Source: a virus. Taken from it: 64,000 nt of DNA. The notes below the pieces were generated by a model. It saw only the letters and a list, made by a program, of their open reading frames with translations. It was not told the DNA's origin and did not search any database. Positions 38,997 to 47,766 of this stretch are shown here, piece by piece; position 1 is the first letter of the stretch, and every line of letters starts with the position of its first letter. Where the stretch lies: positions 1 through 64,000 of IMG/VR virus record IMGVR_UViG_3300042463_000956; one strand, given 5' to 3'. The translations under genes were made by a program, and so were the position numbers.

Positions 38997-40781
38997 ATGG
39001 AACAAAATACAAATCAACTTACAGTTTGGCAAAGACTTAATAAAGCATTTGGTCCTAATTCATTATTAGGACAAGATGTACCAACACATAAGTTTAGTAA
39101 ACAAGACCTATTAAAAACAAGAGATAAAAATGAATTTGAGAAGGAAAAACTCCAAGCTCAACAAACACTATATTTATCAAATCAATGGCAAAAAATAGAA
39201 AGCAATCTTTATACTCAAGCAATTTATTACGAACCAACAAGACTAGCGGCATTTTATGATTACGAATCTATGGAGTTCACACCAGAAATTTCAACAGCAC
39301 TTGATATATACGCTGAAGAATCTACAACCCCAAATGAAGACGGACATATTTTACAAATATATTCTGAATCAAAAAGAATAAAAGCAATTCTTGCAGATTT
39401 ATTTAATAACACATTAGATATTAACACAAACTTACAAATGTGGATTAGAAACACTTGTAAGTATGGTGATAATTTTGTTTATTTAAAATTAGACCCTGAA
39501 AAAGGAATTATTGGTGGTGTACAATTACCAAACATCGAGATTGAAAGATTAGAAAGGGGGATGACGCCAAAGACGGCAAATTCTGAAAATAACCCAGCTG
39601 AAAAAGGATTAAGGTTTAACTGGAAAGAAAAGAATATGTCTTTCAACACTTTTGAAATTGCACACTTTAGATTACTTGGTGATGATAGAAAACTTCCTTA
39701 TGGTACATCTATGCTTGAAAAAGCAAGACGTATTTGGAAACAACTTGTATTGGCCGAAGATGCGATGTTAATTTATCGTACATCTAGAGCACCAGAAAGA
39801 AGGGTTTTTAAAGTATTTGTTGGAAATATGGATGATAAAGATGTTGAACCATATGTACAACGTGTTGCAAACAAATTTAAAAGAGATCAGGTTGTTGATT
39901 CTAAAACAGGTAATGTCGATTTAAGGTTTAATCAAATGGCTGTTGACCAAGATTATTTTATTCCAGTAAGAGATGCAACACAAACAATGCCAATTGAAAC
40001 TTTGCCAGGTGGAACAAATCTATCGGAAATTGCGGATATTGAGTACATCCAAAAGAAACTTGTTACAGCACTAAGAATACCAAAAGCTTATTTAGGTTTT
40101 GAAGAAGTTGTTGGTGATGGTAAAAACTTATCATTACTTGATATTCGTTTTGCAAGAACAATTAATAGAATACAAAAAAATATTTTATCAGAATTAAATA
40201 AAGTTGCAATCATTCATTTATTTCTATTAGGTTTTGAAGATGAATTACAAAACTTTACTTTAGGGTTAAATAATCCATCAAAACAAGCAGACCTTTTAAT
40301 GGTTGATGTGTGGAAAGAAAAAGTAACACTATACAAAGATATGGTTACAGAAATCCCAAATACATTAGCACCAACATCTGCTACTTGGGCTAAAAAACAC
40401 ATTTTTGGGTTTTCAGATGAGGATATTAAACTGGATACTCAAAGACAAAGAATGGAAAGAGCTGTTGCGGCAGAACTTGCAAATACCGCAACAATTATTA
40501 CTCATACTGGTTTGTTTGATAATATCGATAAATTATATAAAACTGTAAGTGGAACAACTGAAGGTGGAGAAGCAGCTGGAGGAGCACCACCACCAGGAGG
40601 AGGACCACCACCAGGAGGAGGACCACCACCACCGCCAGGAGGAGGTGATTTAGGTGGTTTACCAGAAAGTAGAGCTAAACTAGAAAACCTATTATTAGAA
40701 TCAAATGATGATGATTTTATAATAAAAAATAGTTCTCTTGGTGATATGGAAAATGAATTATTAAAAATACTTAAAGATTGA
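38997..40781 (+). CDS. Portal protein (T4 gp20-like)
   Basis: 594 residues between terminase and protease, the place of gp20. Typical features: an N-terminal crown/wing with YYEPTRLAAFYDYESME and DIYAEESTTPNEDG, then AHFRLLGDDRKLPYGTSMLE, KQLVLAEDAMLIYRTSRAPE and RRVFKVFVGNM, a pattern shared by T4-type portals. A proline/glycine tail (about 540-560) precedes the C-terminus. It forms the dodecameric channel for DNA. ATATTTAT (38959-38966) lies 30 nt upstream. Confidence 0.92.
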   Translation: MEQNTNQLTVWQRLNKAFGPNSLLGQDVPTHKFSKQDLLKTRDKNEFEKEKLQAQQTLYLSNQWQKIESNLYTQAIYYEPTRLAAFYDYESMEFTPEISTALDIYAEESTTPNEDGHILQIYSESKRIKAILADLFNNTLDINTNLQMWIRNTCKYGDNFVYLKLDPEKGIIGGVQLPNIEIERLERGMTPKTANSENNPAEKGLRFNWKEKNMSFNTFEIAHFRLLGDDRKLPYGTSMLEKARRIWKQLVLAEDAMLIYRTSRAPERRVFKVFVGNMDDKDVEPYVQRVANKFKRDQVVDSKTGNVDLRFNQMAVDQDYFIPVRDATQTMPIETLPGGTNLSEIADIEYIQKKLVTALRIPKAYLGFEEVVGDGKNLSLLDIRFARTINRIQKNILSELNKVAIIHLFLLGFEDELQNFTLGLNNPSKQADLLMVDVWKEKVTLYKDMVTEIPNTLAPTSATWAKKHIFGFSDEDIKLDTQRQRMERAVAAELANTATIITHTGLFDNIDKLYKTVSGTTEGGEAAGGAPPPGGGPPPGGGPPPPPGGGDLGGLPESRAKLENLLLESNDDDFIIKNSSLGDMENELLKILKD

Positions 40782-40782
40782 T

Positions 40783-40790
40783 ATATTTAT
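40783..40790 (+). promoter_or_regulatory. Putative late promoter motif
   Basis: ATATTTAT ending exactly 14 nt before the ATG at 40805. Confidence 0.5.
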
Positions 40791-40804
40791 AATTAAAAAT
40801 AATT

Positions 40805-41521
40805 ATGAAATTTGGTTTAATAAAAAGTAAAATTGAAAAATTACTTACAGAGTCATACAAAAAAAATTCTTTTAAGAACACATTATTTGTTTTTAATGAA
40901 TTAGTATTAGAAAATAAAAACATTAGTAAACTTTATTATTTGTATGATGAACTATCAAGTAACAAGGGATTAAACGAATCTATTGCTTCGGAACTAATAA
41001 ACCAATCAATAGTTATATATGAAAACACAATTAATAAAATTTCTAAAAAAAATTTAGAAGAATTAAGTTTATGGGTTGGACACATTAAAACTAAAAATAA
41101 TTATGAAAATTTAGATAATTTGTTTTCAACAAGTGTTTTAACATTAGAAAATAAAGTTAAAAGTAAAAAAATTATTCTTGAAAATTTAAAAAATAGTCCG
41201 AAACAAATGGAAACCGTAAAAAATTTACCGGTAGAAAAATTGGTAAATGTTGCAAATAAAACATTAAGTAAATTTATTAATTCATTAAATGAAGAAAGTA
41301 AAAAGACTTTAACAAAAATTTTATCTGAAGATGAAAATAAATTAAAGTTAAAATATGAACTTCTAAAAGAAGATGTTGTTGATAAATTAGAAGATATCAA
41401 AAAAAATGAAGCGGATTCTGAAGTTATTAAAACAATAGATGAAACATTAAATAGACTACAAAATGAAAATTTTGATAGAATTTCGTTTTTTAAATTACAA
41501 GAACTAAATAGAAGTATTTAA
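40805..41521 (+). CDS. Putative prohead core protein
   Basis: 238 residues, almost entirely helical and lysine/glutamate/asparagine rich, starting MKFGLIKSKIEKLLTESYKK (an L-T-E|S site at 14-17). In T4 the corresponding place between portal and protease holds the small core proteins gp67 and gp68, which the protease degrades. Position and composition suggest the same role; no sequence match is claimed. A terminator for this transcript lies inside the antisense bS21 gene. Confidence 0.58.
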   Translation: MKFGLIKSKIEKLLTESYKKNSFKNTLFVFNELVLENKNISKLYYLYDELSSNKGLNESIASELINQSIVIYENTINKISKKNLEELSLWVGHIKTKNNYENLDNLFSTSVLTLENKVKSKKIILENLKNSPKQMETVKNLPVEKLVNVANKTLSKFINSLNEESKKTLTKILSEDENKLKLKYELLKEDVVDKLEDIKKNEADSEVIKTIDETLNRLQNENFDRISFFKLQELNRSI

Positions 41522-41703
41522 TCTAGATTTTTAAGTCTTTGTATGTAAATAGCCTTTTGTAAAGTCTGTCTTTTTTCGACAGACTTTTTTGTAAATTCTT
41601 TTCTATTATTAAGATGGGAATTTTGTCTGGTTCTGATTACCTTACTTTTTAATTCTTTTAGGGCTCTTTCGATGTCGTTTTTTTTTACTTGTACTATTAA
41701 CAT
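41518..41703 (-). CDS. Ribosomal protein bS21 homologue
   Basis: 61 residues: MLIVQVKKNDIERALKELKS, then KVIRTRQNSHLNNRKEFTKK and SVEKRQTLQKAIYIQRLKNL. The order V-x-V-K-x-(I)-E/D-x-A-L-K near the N-terminus and KSVEKR--LQKAIY near the C-terminus is that of bS21, including the basic end that contacts 16S rRNA near the anti-Shine-Dalgarno. Phage-encoded bS21 genes are known from other large phages. It is the only minus-strand gene in the head cassette, overlaps the end of the core-protein gene by 4 bases, and its coding sequence includes a perfect hairpin that acts as terminator for the other strand. Confidence 0.8.
   Translation of the reverse strand: MLIVQVKKNDIERALKELKSKVIRTRQNSHLNNRKEFTKKSVEKRQTLQKAIYIQRLKNLD
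41561..41590 (+). terminator. Terminator embedded in the antisense bS21 gene
   Basis: AAAGTCTGTC (41561-41570) and GACAGACTTT (41578-41587) pair perfectly over a 7-base loop, followed by a T run on the plus strand. It would end transcripts from the portal and core genes. Confidence 0.75.
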
Positions 41704-41785
41704 AAATGATTTTATTATATTTGATATATATTACAAAATTATGTAAATTTTACTAAAATAAACATTGAGACTATGAAAAATTTTT

Positions 41786-42253
41786 ATGAAAAAGGGAAAA
41801 ACCTCAAAAATTAACGGATTTCGAACATCCAAAGTAAGTTATGGAACAGTAGATTCCAAAGAATTCAAATCACTTTATTTGAATATCCAAACCTGGGTAG
41901 AACCCAAAAAAGAAGCAGAAAACTGGACAAGAGTTGTTCTGAATATGAATAGAAGTGTTAAACACTCTGTTTTTAACAACATAAACAAAGAACTTTTTGA
42001 CGATAAATTTATTGTAGATTTAGATTTAAGAACAAGTGGATTACAAATGAAAAAAAAATCTTTTATGAATTTAGAAATAAATTTATATTTAACACAAGAA
42101 ATTGACTTCAAATCAGTGAAATTAAAAAAATATCTAAAAAATATCACCAAAGAAATTTATTCAGACGTATTTAACAAGAATGATTATTTTAAGTTTTATC
42201 TAACAAAAAATGGAAATACCAAACCTTTAAAAGTAAAAACCGAAAAAGTTTAA
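41786..42253 (+). CDS. Hypothetical protein of the head operon
   Basis: 155 residues, basic and beta-rich, with a GTVDSKEFKSLYLNIQTWVE segment and paired strands that look like a small sandwich or barrel. The ATG at 41786 is preceded by an out-of-frame ATG at 41774. It lies between the bS21 gene and the protease, so a head-assembly role is plausible, but I know no homologue. It follows a transcription terminator, and I see no clear ATATTTAT motif immediately before it. Confidence 0.55.
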   Translation: MKKGKTSKINGFRTSKVSYGTVDSKEFKSLYLNIQTWVEPKKEAENWTRVVLNMNRSVKHSVFNNINKELFDDKFIVDLDLRTSGLQMKKKSFMNLEINLYLTQEIDFKSVKLKKYLKNITKEIYSDVFNKNDYFKFYLTKNGNTKPLKVKTEKV

Positions 42254-42260
42254 TATTTAT
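42253..42260 (+). promoter_or_regulatory. Putative late promoter motif
   Basis: ATATTTAT ending exactly 14 nt before the protease ATG at 42275; it begins on the last base of the upstream stop codon. Confidence 0.5.
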
Positions 42261-42274
42261 AATAAAATTTAAAT

Positions 42275-42991
42275 ATGAAAATTTTAGGACCAAACGAAAC
42301 TGGTAAAGGAATCCTTATCGAATATGACGCTGGATATATAAATCCAAAATCACAAAATAACCATTACATTATGGAATCTCAAAACTTCTTGGATTATTCA
42401 AAACCATTTGAGTTCTATGCCGTATTACAAAAATACGATACCCCAAATAGAAATGGTAGGGTTTATCCAGAAAAGATATTAAAAAGAGAAGCTGAGAATT
42501 ATAAAAAGATGATTGAGAAAGGAACATCCCTTTCAGAACTTAACCACCCTGAATCTTCTTTAATTGATCTTGATAGGGTATCACATATGATTACCGAAGT
42601 ATGGTGGGACGGACCAGTATTATTGGGTAAATTAAAATTACTTACAAGTCCAGGTTTTCACGAAAGAGGGATTGTATCAACAAAAGGTGATATGGCGGCA
42701 AACTATCTTAGACAAGGTGTAACACTTGGCATTTCTTCTAGAGGTGTTGGGTCACTTAAAAAAGTTGGGGAACAAAATGAAGTACAAGATGATTTTGAAT
42801 TAATTTGTTTTGATTTAGTTTCTTCACCGTCAACACCTGGTGCTTATTTATTTTTAGATAAAAATGATAGACATAAATTTGATGAGAATTTAGAAGAAGA
42901 AAAAAGAATGACCGTAGAAAGAAATGTTGGTGGATCTGGTAACAAATCTCTTGACTTAATGAAAAGATTATCCGATTATTTGGGTAAATAA
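42275..42991 (+). CDS. Prohead maturation protease (T4 gp21-like)
   Basis: 238 residues. H91 in ELNHPESS and S154/S155 in LGISSRGVGS give the His-Ser pair of herpesvirus-assemblin-type prohead proteases, and the fold markers RNGRVYPEKI and PSTPGAYL are present. It is assembled inside the prohead, digests the scaffold and trims capsid and internal proteins. In T4 the enzyme cuts after (I/L)-x-E; the LINE|A site in the capsid protein here and the N-termini of many other proteins fit that rule. Confidence 0.92.
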   Translation: MKILGPNETGKGILIEYDAGYINPKSQNNHYIMESQNFLDYSKPFEFYAVLQKYDTPNRNGRVYPEKILKREAENYKKMIEKGTSLSELNHPESSLIDLDRVSHMITEVWWDGPVLLGKLKLLTSPGFHERGIVSTKGDMAANYLRQGVTLGISSRGVGSLKKVGEQNEVQDDFELICFDLVSSPSTPGAYLFLDKNDRHKFDENLEEEKRMTVERNVGGSGNKSLDLMKRLSDYLGK

Positions 42992-42999
42992 AAAAAATT

Positions 43000-43215
43000 A
43001 TGGAACAAGGAGAAAAATATTTTGTAGCAAAGATTACATCAGATTTGTTAGATTCAGAATCTGGAAGAGTAAAAAAAGTAAAAGAAGAAAAATTAGTTTT
43101 AGGTTACACACCAACAGATGTTGAGGCAAAAGTAACTAAAATCTATGAAAACTACACAATGGACTGGAGGATTACATCAATTACCGAAAGTAAAATTGAT
43201 GAGGTTATAGAATAA
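43000..43215 (+). CDS. Small hypothetical protein
   Basis: 71 residues: MEQGEKYFVAKITSDLLDSE, then a basic turn, a KLVLGYTPTDVEAKVTKIYE segment and a C-terminal ITSITESKIDEVI. It looks like a small alpha/beta domain. Eight bases after the protease and followed by a terminator. Unrecognised. Confidence 0.58.
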   Translation: MEQGEKYFVAKITSDLLDSESGRVKKVKEEKLVLGYTPTDVEAKVTKIYENYTMDWRITSITESKIDEVIE

Positions 43216-43239
43216 AAACTTAAAAAATATTTTTTACAA

Positions 43240-43271
43240 AAAGGGAGTAACATTAGTTATTCCCTTTTTTT
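43240..43271 (+). terminator. Rho-independent terminator
   Basis: AAAGGGAGTAAC pairs with GTTATTCCCTTT over ATTA (one mismatch), followed by a T run. Confidence 0.75.
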
Positions 43272-43335
43272 ATTATCTAAAATTAAACTTTTTCAAAAAC
43301 CAATGTATTTATTTGAATAAAGTCAAAAAATAAAA

Positions 43336-44964
43336 ATGGCAAGAAACCAAAGAGAAGTAGAAGACGCATTATTCCAGATTAAGAATTTGGAAGAGTCTTT
43401 AAAAAGAAACGCACAAGGAATACTTTCATCGACGATGAAGGAAGAAATCAATTCATTAGTAAAAGAATCTCTCAAAGAACAAGATGAGGTTGAGGATGAA
43501 GAAGAAGTTGATGTGGACATTGAGGACACTGATACTGATAACGAAGAATTTACTGACGACGAAGTATATGCTACAGATGATGTAGAAGATGATGAAATGA
43601 TGGGTCAACCAGTAATGCCTTCAGATGATGACACAGTAGATATGACCCAAGCTTCAGATGCTGAAGTTTTAAGAGTATTTAGAGCGATGGGAGATAACGA
43701 TGGTGTTGTAGTAAAAAGAGATGATAATATGATACATTTATCTGATAACGAAAACGATACAGAATACATTATCCAACTTTCTGAATCAATGATGGATGAT
43801 AGTGAATTAAAAGAATTTGGTAAATCTGAATTTGATATGTATTCACATCATTTTGGTGAAGATGATTTTGAAGACGAGGATGAAGATGAAAACGAATTTG
43901 GTGACTATATGCCTATGAACAAATTGGATATGGGTATTAGAGAAAAAGGAATGTTAAATCAAGATCCATTTGCTAGTAAATTTAAATTTAATAAATTTGA
44001 AGATGATTTTGAAGATGATTTTGAAGATGATTTTGATTATTCGTCTTTGGAAGAAGAAATGGAATTTCAAGACGACGACACACCAATGTCAGGTGTTGAA
44101 ACAACTGAAAACATTTACGAATTAGAATTGGATGAAGAGGATGATAACATTTTCGATGGAAGTAAAAAAAGTAGATTTGAATTCGAAGAGGAAGAACTTG
44201 AACCTCAACTGACACTAAAGTCTGATCTATCAAAAGGTGATGCTGAAGTAATGGAAAGCGTAAGAAAAGCCTTTAAAGCTATAGGAACTGGAATGGGTAA
44301 CGCTTCTAAATATAGAATGAGTAAAAAACCAAACATGGATGGTGGGTTTAAAACAGTTAAGAAAAACGCCAACAAAACTATGGGTACTGGTAAAGCAAAA
44401 TTTGAATATAAAGAGGGTAAAAACTTAGACGGTGAATTCAATGTAAAACCTTCTATGAGAAAATCAGAATTTAAAGAAGCTTCAAGAACTTTAGGTAGTG
44501 GTAAATCTTGGGGTAAACCTGGTGTAGACAAAAGAAGAGCAGCACCGGCTAACCTAAGAAAAGAAAGTACCGAAGAACTTGAATTATTAAGAGCAAAAAA
44601 TGATGAATACAGAAAAGCACTTGATTTGTTTAGAACTAAATTAAATGAAGTTGCTGTATTTAATTCAAACCTTGCTTACGCAACTAGATTGTTCACAGAA
44701 CATTCAACAACTAAACAAGAAAAGATTAATATTCTTAGAAGATTCGACAATGCTGAAACTTTAAAAGAATCTAAAAATCTTTACAGAGCACTTAAGTCAG
44801 AGTTAGATTCGCCAAAAGCTAGTGAAAATACAATCACAGAATCAGTACAAAGAAGAGTAGAGATTACTCCATCTACTGGATCTGCGGTAAATTTAATTGA
44901 ATCAAAAACGTATGAAAATCCACAGTTTTTACGAATGAAAGACTTAATGACTAAAATAAAATAA
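43336..44964 (+). CDS. Prohead scaffold/core protein (T4 gp22-like)
   Basis: 542 residues, very acidic in the first 300 (long Asp/Glu runs, including three copies of E-D-D-F at bases 43999-44035), then basic and helical in the last 240. Charge pattern, position between protease and capsid protein, and a helical C-terminus are those of T4-type scaffolds. It is expected to be digested by the protease during maturation. GTATTTAT (43305-43312) lies 23 nt upstream. Confidence 0.82.
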   Translation: MARNQREVEDALFQIKNLEESLKRNAQGILSSTMKEEINSLVKESLKEQDEVEDEEEVDVDIEDTDTDNEEFTDDEVYATDDVEDDEMMGQPVMPSDDDTVDMTQASDAEVLRVFRAMGDNDGVVVKRDDNMIHLSDNENDTEYIIQLSESMMDDSELKEFGKSEFDMYSHHFGEDDFEDEDEDENEFGDYMPMNKLDMGIREKGMLNQDPFASKFKFNKFEDDFEDDFEDDFDYSSLEEEMEFQDDDTPMSGVETTENIYELELDEEDDNIFDGSKKSRFEFEEEELEPQLTLKSDLSKGDAEVMESVRKAFKAIGTGMGNASKYRMSKKPNMDGGFKTVKKNANKTMGTGKAKFEYKEGKNLDGEFNVKPSMRKSEFKEASRTLGSGKSWGKPGVDKRRAAPANLRKESTEELELLRAKNDEYRKALDLFRTKLNEVAVFNSNLAYATRLFTEHSTTKQEKINILRRFDNAETLKESKNLYRALKSELDSPKASENTITESVQRRVEITPSTGSAVNLIESKTYENPQFLRMKDLMTKIK

Positions 44965-44982
44965 ACTTTTTAAAAGTACAGT

Positions 44983-44990
44983 ATATTTAT
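44983..44990 (+). promoter_or_regulatory. Putative late promoter motif of the capsid gene
   Basis: ATATTTAT inside GTATATTTATAATATAC, 41 nt before the capsid ATG. Confidence 0.5.
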
Positions 44991-45031
44991 AATATACATA
45001 AATAAAAAATAAAGCCAAAAAACAAATAAAA

Positions 45032-46906
45032 ATGGGAGCATTATTAGAATCAGGTCTTGTTGGTAACATTGGGTTAAAACACCTTAAAGTTATCAAAGAA
45101 GATACAATTAACAAATGGGATAGATTAGGATTCCTAGAAGGTCTTAAAGGACATTTAAAAGAGAACGTTGCGCAGTTGTATGAAAACCAAGCGTCTCACT
45201 TAATTAACGAAGCAACTTCTGAAGGTTCAAACGGAGCTTTCGAAACTGTTGTTTTCCCTATCGTTAGAAGAGTATTCTCTAAATTATTAGCTAACGATAT
45301 CGTATCTGTACAAGCTATGAACTTACCAATTGGTAAATTGTTCTACTTCGTACCTAAAATCCAAGGATATGCTACTGACATAACTACAGGTAATGCGGTT
45401 CATTATCCACCAATTGGATCTCCAGAAGCAGTATCTGCAACTCCACCACAAAATGACCCACAACAAGGTTATAACAATGGATATCCTTACGCAAAAAATC
45501 TTTATGATTTATTCTACGAAGGTGCTGAACCAGGATTAGATCCAGGTGGATTATTTGACTATTCAAAAGGTCGTTGGTCTGCAATTACAGCTCCATCAAC
45601 AGTTGTTGTTTGGTCTAATGGTGACTTAGTTAACGCTGGTGACAATAACCCACAATATATTGGTAACACAAGAAAAGTTCTTATCAGACTTTGTGGGTGG
45701 AATAATGTACCAGGTGCAGGTAAATTAATCGGACCTGATGGAAATGAGATTGATTCTGAAACTTTCCTTTCAGATTTGAAAATCTTACCAAATTACACTG
45801 GTTTAGGTTTTGCATCTGGAAATACTTGTCCATTACCTACAGCCGCTACACCACTTTTATTTAGAGTTGTAACTCAAAAGTATGGTAAAGGAATTGTAGA
45901 ATATGGTCAACAATCACAAACTTATTTCCCTGGTGGAAGTCCTTCAGGAACTGCATCTAACACAGGTAATGGTGGATCTTTCTACGATATCTGTGATGCA
46001 AATGGTTGTATCTTCTTAGAAGTTGACCTTTCTTGTCCTGCTTGTGCTAGCTGTGGTAGCGATTCATTAGACGGATACACAGGTTCTTCTATTTCTGCAA
46101 TTACTTCTGGTACATCATTTACAGCTGTATGGAGAAGATATGAAGAACTAGAATTTGAAGAAAAAATCGGAGAAGTTTCTTTTGATTTAGAGTCTGTAAC
46201 AGTTTCTGTATCTGAAAGAAAATTAAGAGCACAATGGTCTCCAGAGCTTGCTCAAGACGTTGCTGCATTCCATAACATTGATGCTGAAGCTGAACTTACA
46301 GCATTACTTTCTGAGCAAGTTGCTGCTGAAATTGATAGAGAAATCTTGAGAGATTTGAGAAAAGGTGCTGCTTGGAACTTGAGATGGGATTACAACGGAT
46401 GGAGAAGAATTGCACAAACAACTTCTTACACTCAAAAAGATTGGAACCAAACTTTGATTACTGCAATCAACCAATTGTCTGCACAAATTCACAAATCAAC
46501 TTTGAGAGGTGGTGCTAACTGGATTGTTGTATCTTCTGAGGTTTCTGCAATCTTTGATGACTTAGAATACTTCCACGTATCTAACGCGTCTCCTGAGCAA
46601 GACCAATACAACATGGGTATTGAGAGAGTTGGTACTTTAGCTGGTCGTTACCAAGTGTATAGAGACCCTTACTTCCCACCAAACACAGTATTGTTGGGTC
46701 ACAAAGGAACGTCTTTATTAGACACAGGTTACATCTACGCACCGTATGTACCTCTACAATTGACACCTACAATGTATAACCCATTCAACTTTACACCTAT
46801 CAAAGGTATAATGACTAGATATGCGAAAAAAATGGTGAACAACAGATTTTACGCCCGTATTACTGTTGATGGTGTTCGTACATTTGATTTAAGAGAATTG
46901 AGATAA
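45032..46906 (+). CDS. Major capsid protein (T4 gp23-like)
   Basis: 624 residues. The N-terminal 60 residues form a helical delta domain ending SHLINE|ATSEGSNGAF, a maturation site at E60|A61 that matches gp23 cleavage at E65. The rest carries the HK97-type core with VVFPIVRRVFSKLLANDIVS, LPIGKLFYFVPKIQG and, near the end, TGYIYAPYVPLQLTPTMYNP and GIMTRYAKKMVNNRFYARIT, a familiar gp23 ending. The insert with several cysteines (about 320-355) is not typical of T4. Codons are less AT-biased than in neighbouring genes, as often seen for highly expressed genes. Confidence 0.95.
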   Translation: MGALLESGLVGNIGLKHLKVIKEDTINKWDRLGFLEGLKGHLKENVAQLYENQASHLINEATSEGSNGAFETVVFPIVRRVFSKLLANDIVSVQAMNLPIGKLFYFVPKIQGYATDITTGNAVHYPPIGSPEAVSATPPQNDPQQGYNNGYPYAKNLYDLFYEGAEPGLDPGGLFDYSKGRWSAITAPSTVVVWSNGDLVNAGDNNPQYIGNTRKVLIRLCGWNNVPGAGKLIGPDGNEIDSETFLSDLKILPNYTGLGFASGNTCPLPTAATPLLFRVVTQKYGKGIVEYGQQSQTYFPGGSPSGTASNTGNGGSFYDICDANGCIFLEVDLSCPACASCGSDSLDGYTGSSISAITSGTSFTAVWRRYEELEFEEKIGEVSFDLESVTVSVSERKLRAQWSPELAQDVAAFHNIDAEAELTALLSEQVAAEIDREILRDLRKGAAWNLRWDYNGWRRIAQTTSYTQKDWNQTLITAINQLSAQIHKSTLRGGANWIVVSSEVSAIFDDLEYFHVSNASPEQDQYNMGIERVGTLAGRYQVYRDPYFPPNTVLLGHKGTSLLDTGYIYAPYVPLQLTPTMYNPFNFTPIKGIMTRYAKKMVNNRFYARITVDGVRTFDLRELR

Positions 46907-46930
46907 TCAAAATCTTAAAAATATAAGGAA

Positions 46931-46958
46931 AAGGTCAGAGAAATCTGACCTTTTTTTA
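46931..46958 (+). terminator. Terminator after the capsid gene
   Basis: AAGGTCAGA pairs with TCTGACCTT over GAAA, followed by seven T. Confidence 0.88.
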
Positions 46959-47001
46959 TTTATTATTTATAATAATAGGTTCTATGTTATATTTATATTA
47001 T

Positions 47002-47679
47002 ATGAAAAAAATAATAATTGATAAGGATGTTGAAAATGAAATTATTAGACTTTATAACGAAGAATATTTAGGTAGTCCTTCCATATCTGAAAAGTTGAAT
47101 ATAAAAAGACATATAGTGTTAAGAGTTTTAAAAGAAAATAATGTTAAAATTGGCCCATCTGGTATGAAATATAAAGGTGGTAAAAGTGCGTCCGATAAAA
47201 GACATTACCAAAAACACAAAGAAAAAAAATTAACATATCATAAAAAATGGTCTGAAAATAAAAGAGAACATTTAATTAAATACCACAAAGAATGGAGAGA
47301 AAAAAATATTGATAAACACAGAGAAAATAAAAGAAACTACGAAAGAACTCGTAAAGCAAACGACCCCATCTATAAATTAATTAATAATTTTAGAACCGCA
47401 ATATACCAAGTATTAAAAGAAAACCAAGTTCAAAAAAACGGACACTATTTTGACATACTTAAATATTCACCAGAAAATCTAATAGAACATTTAGAAAATA
47501 AATTTAAAGATAATATGACTTGGGATAATTATGGTGAGTGGCACGTAGACCATATAAAACCAATATCATCGTTTAAAATTACAGAAATTGGTGATAAAGA
47601 ATTTATGTCTTGTTGGTCATTAGAAAACCTTCAACCATTATGGGGTGAAGAAAATATCCGTAAATCAAACAAATTATAA
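47002..47679 (+). CDS. HNH endonuclease (free-standing homing type)
   Basis: 226 residues from the ATG at 47002. An N-terminal helix-turn-helix-like part (SISEKLNIKRHIVLRVLKEN) is followed by basic helical repeats (about 70-120), then WHVDHIKPISSF and CWSLENLQPLWGEENIRKSN, the H-N-H metal site of this family. Free-standing HNH genes after major structural genes are common in T4-like phages. An in-frame ATG at 46984 would put the ATATTTAT motif (46989-46996) inside the gene, so 47002 is preferred. It lies behind a terminator and outside the head operon. Confidence 0.85.
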   Translation: MKKIIIDKDVENEIIRLYNEEYLGSPSISEKLNIKRHIVLRVLKENNVKIGPSGMKYKGGKSASDKRHYQKHKEKKLTYHKKWSENKREHLIKYHKEWREKNIDKHRENKRNYERTRKANDPIYKLINNFRTAIYQVLKENQVQKNGHYFDILKYSPENLIEHLENKFKDNMTWDNYGEWHVDHIKPISSFKITEIGDKEFMSCWSLENLQPLWGEENIRKSNKL

Positions 47680-47739
47680 TCTATCACCACTAAATGTTCA
47701 TTTGACACAAAATTTACTTTATAATTAAACTTTTTCAAA

Positions 47740-47747
47740 GTATTTAT
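47740..47747 (+). promoter_or_regulatory. Putative late promoter motif
   Basis: GTATTTAT, 19 nt before the ATG at 47767. Confidence 0.42.
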
Positions 47748-47766
47748 TAAGAAAAAATACTTAATT

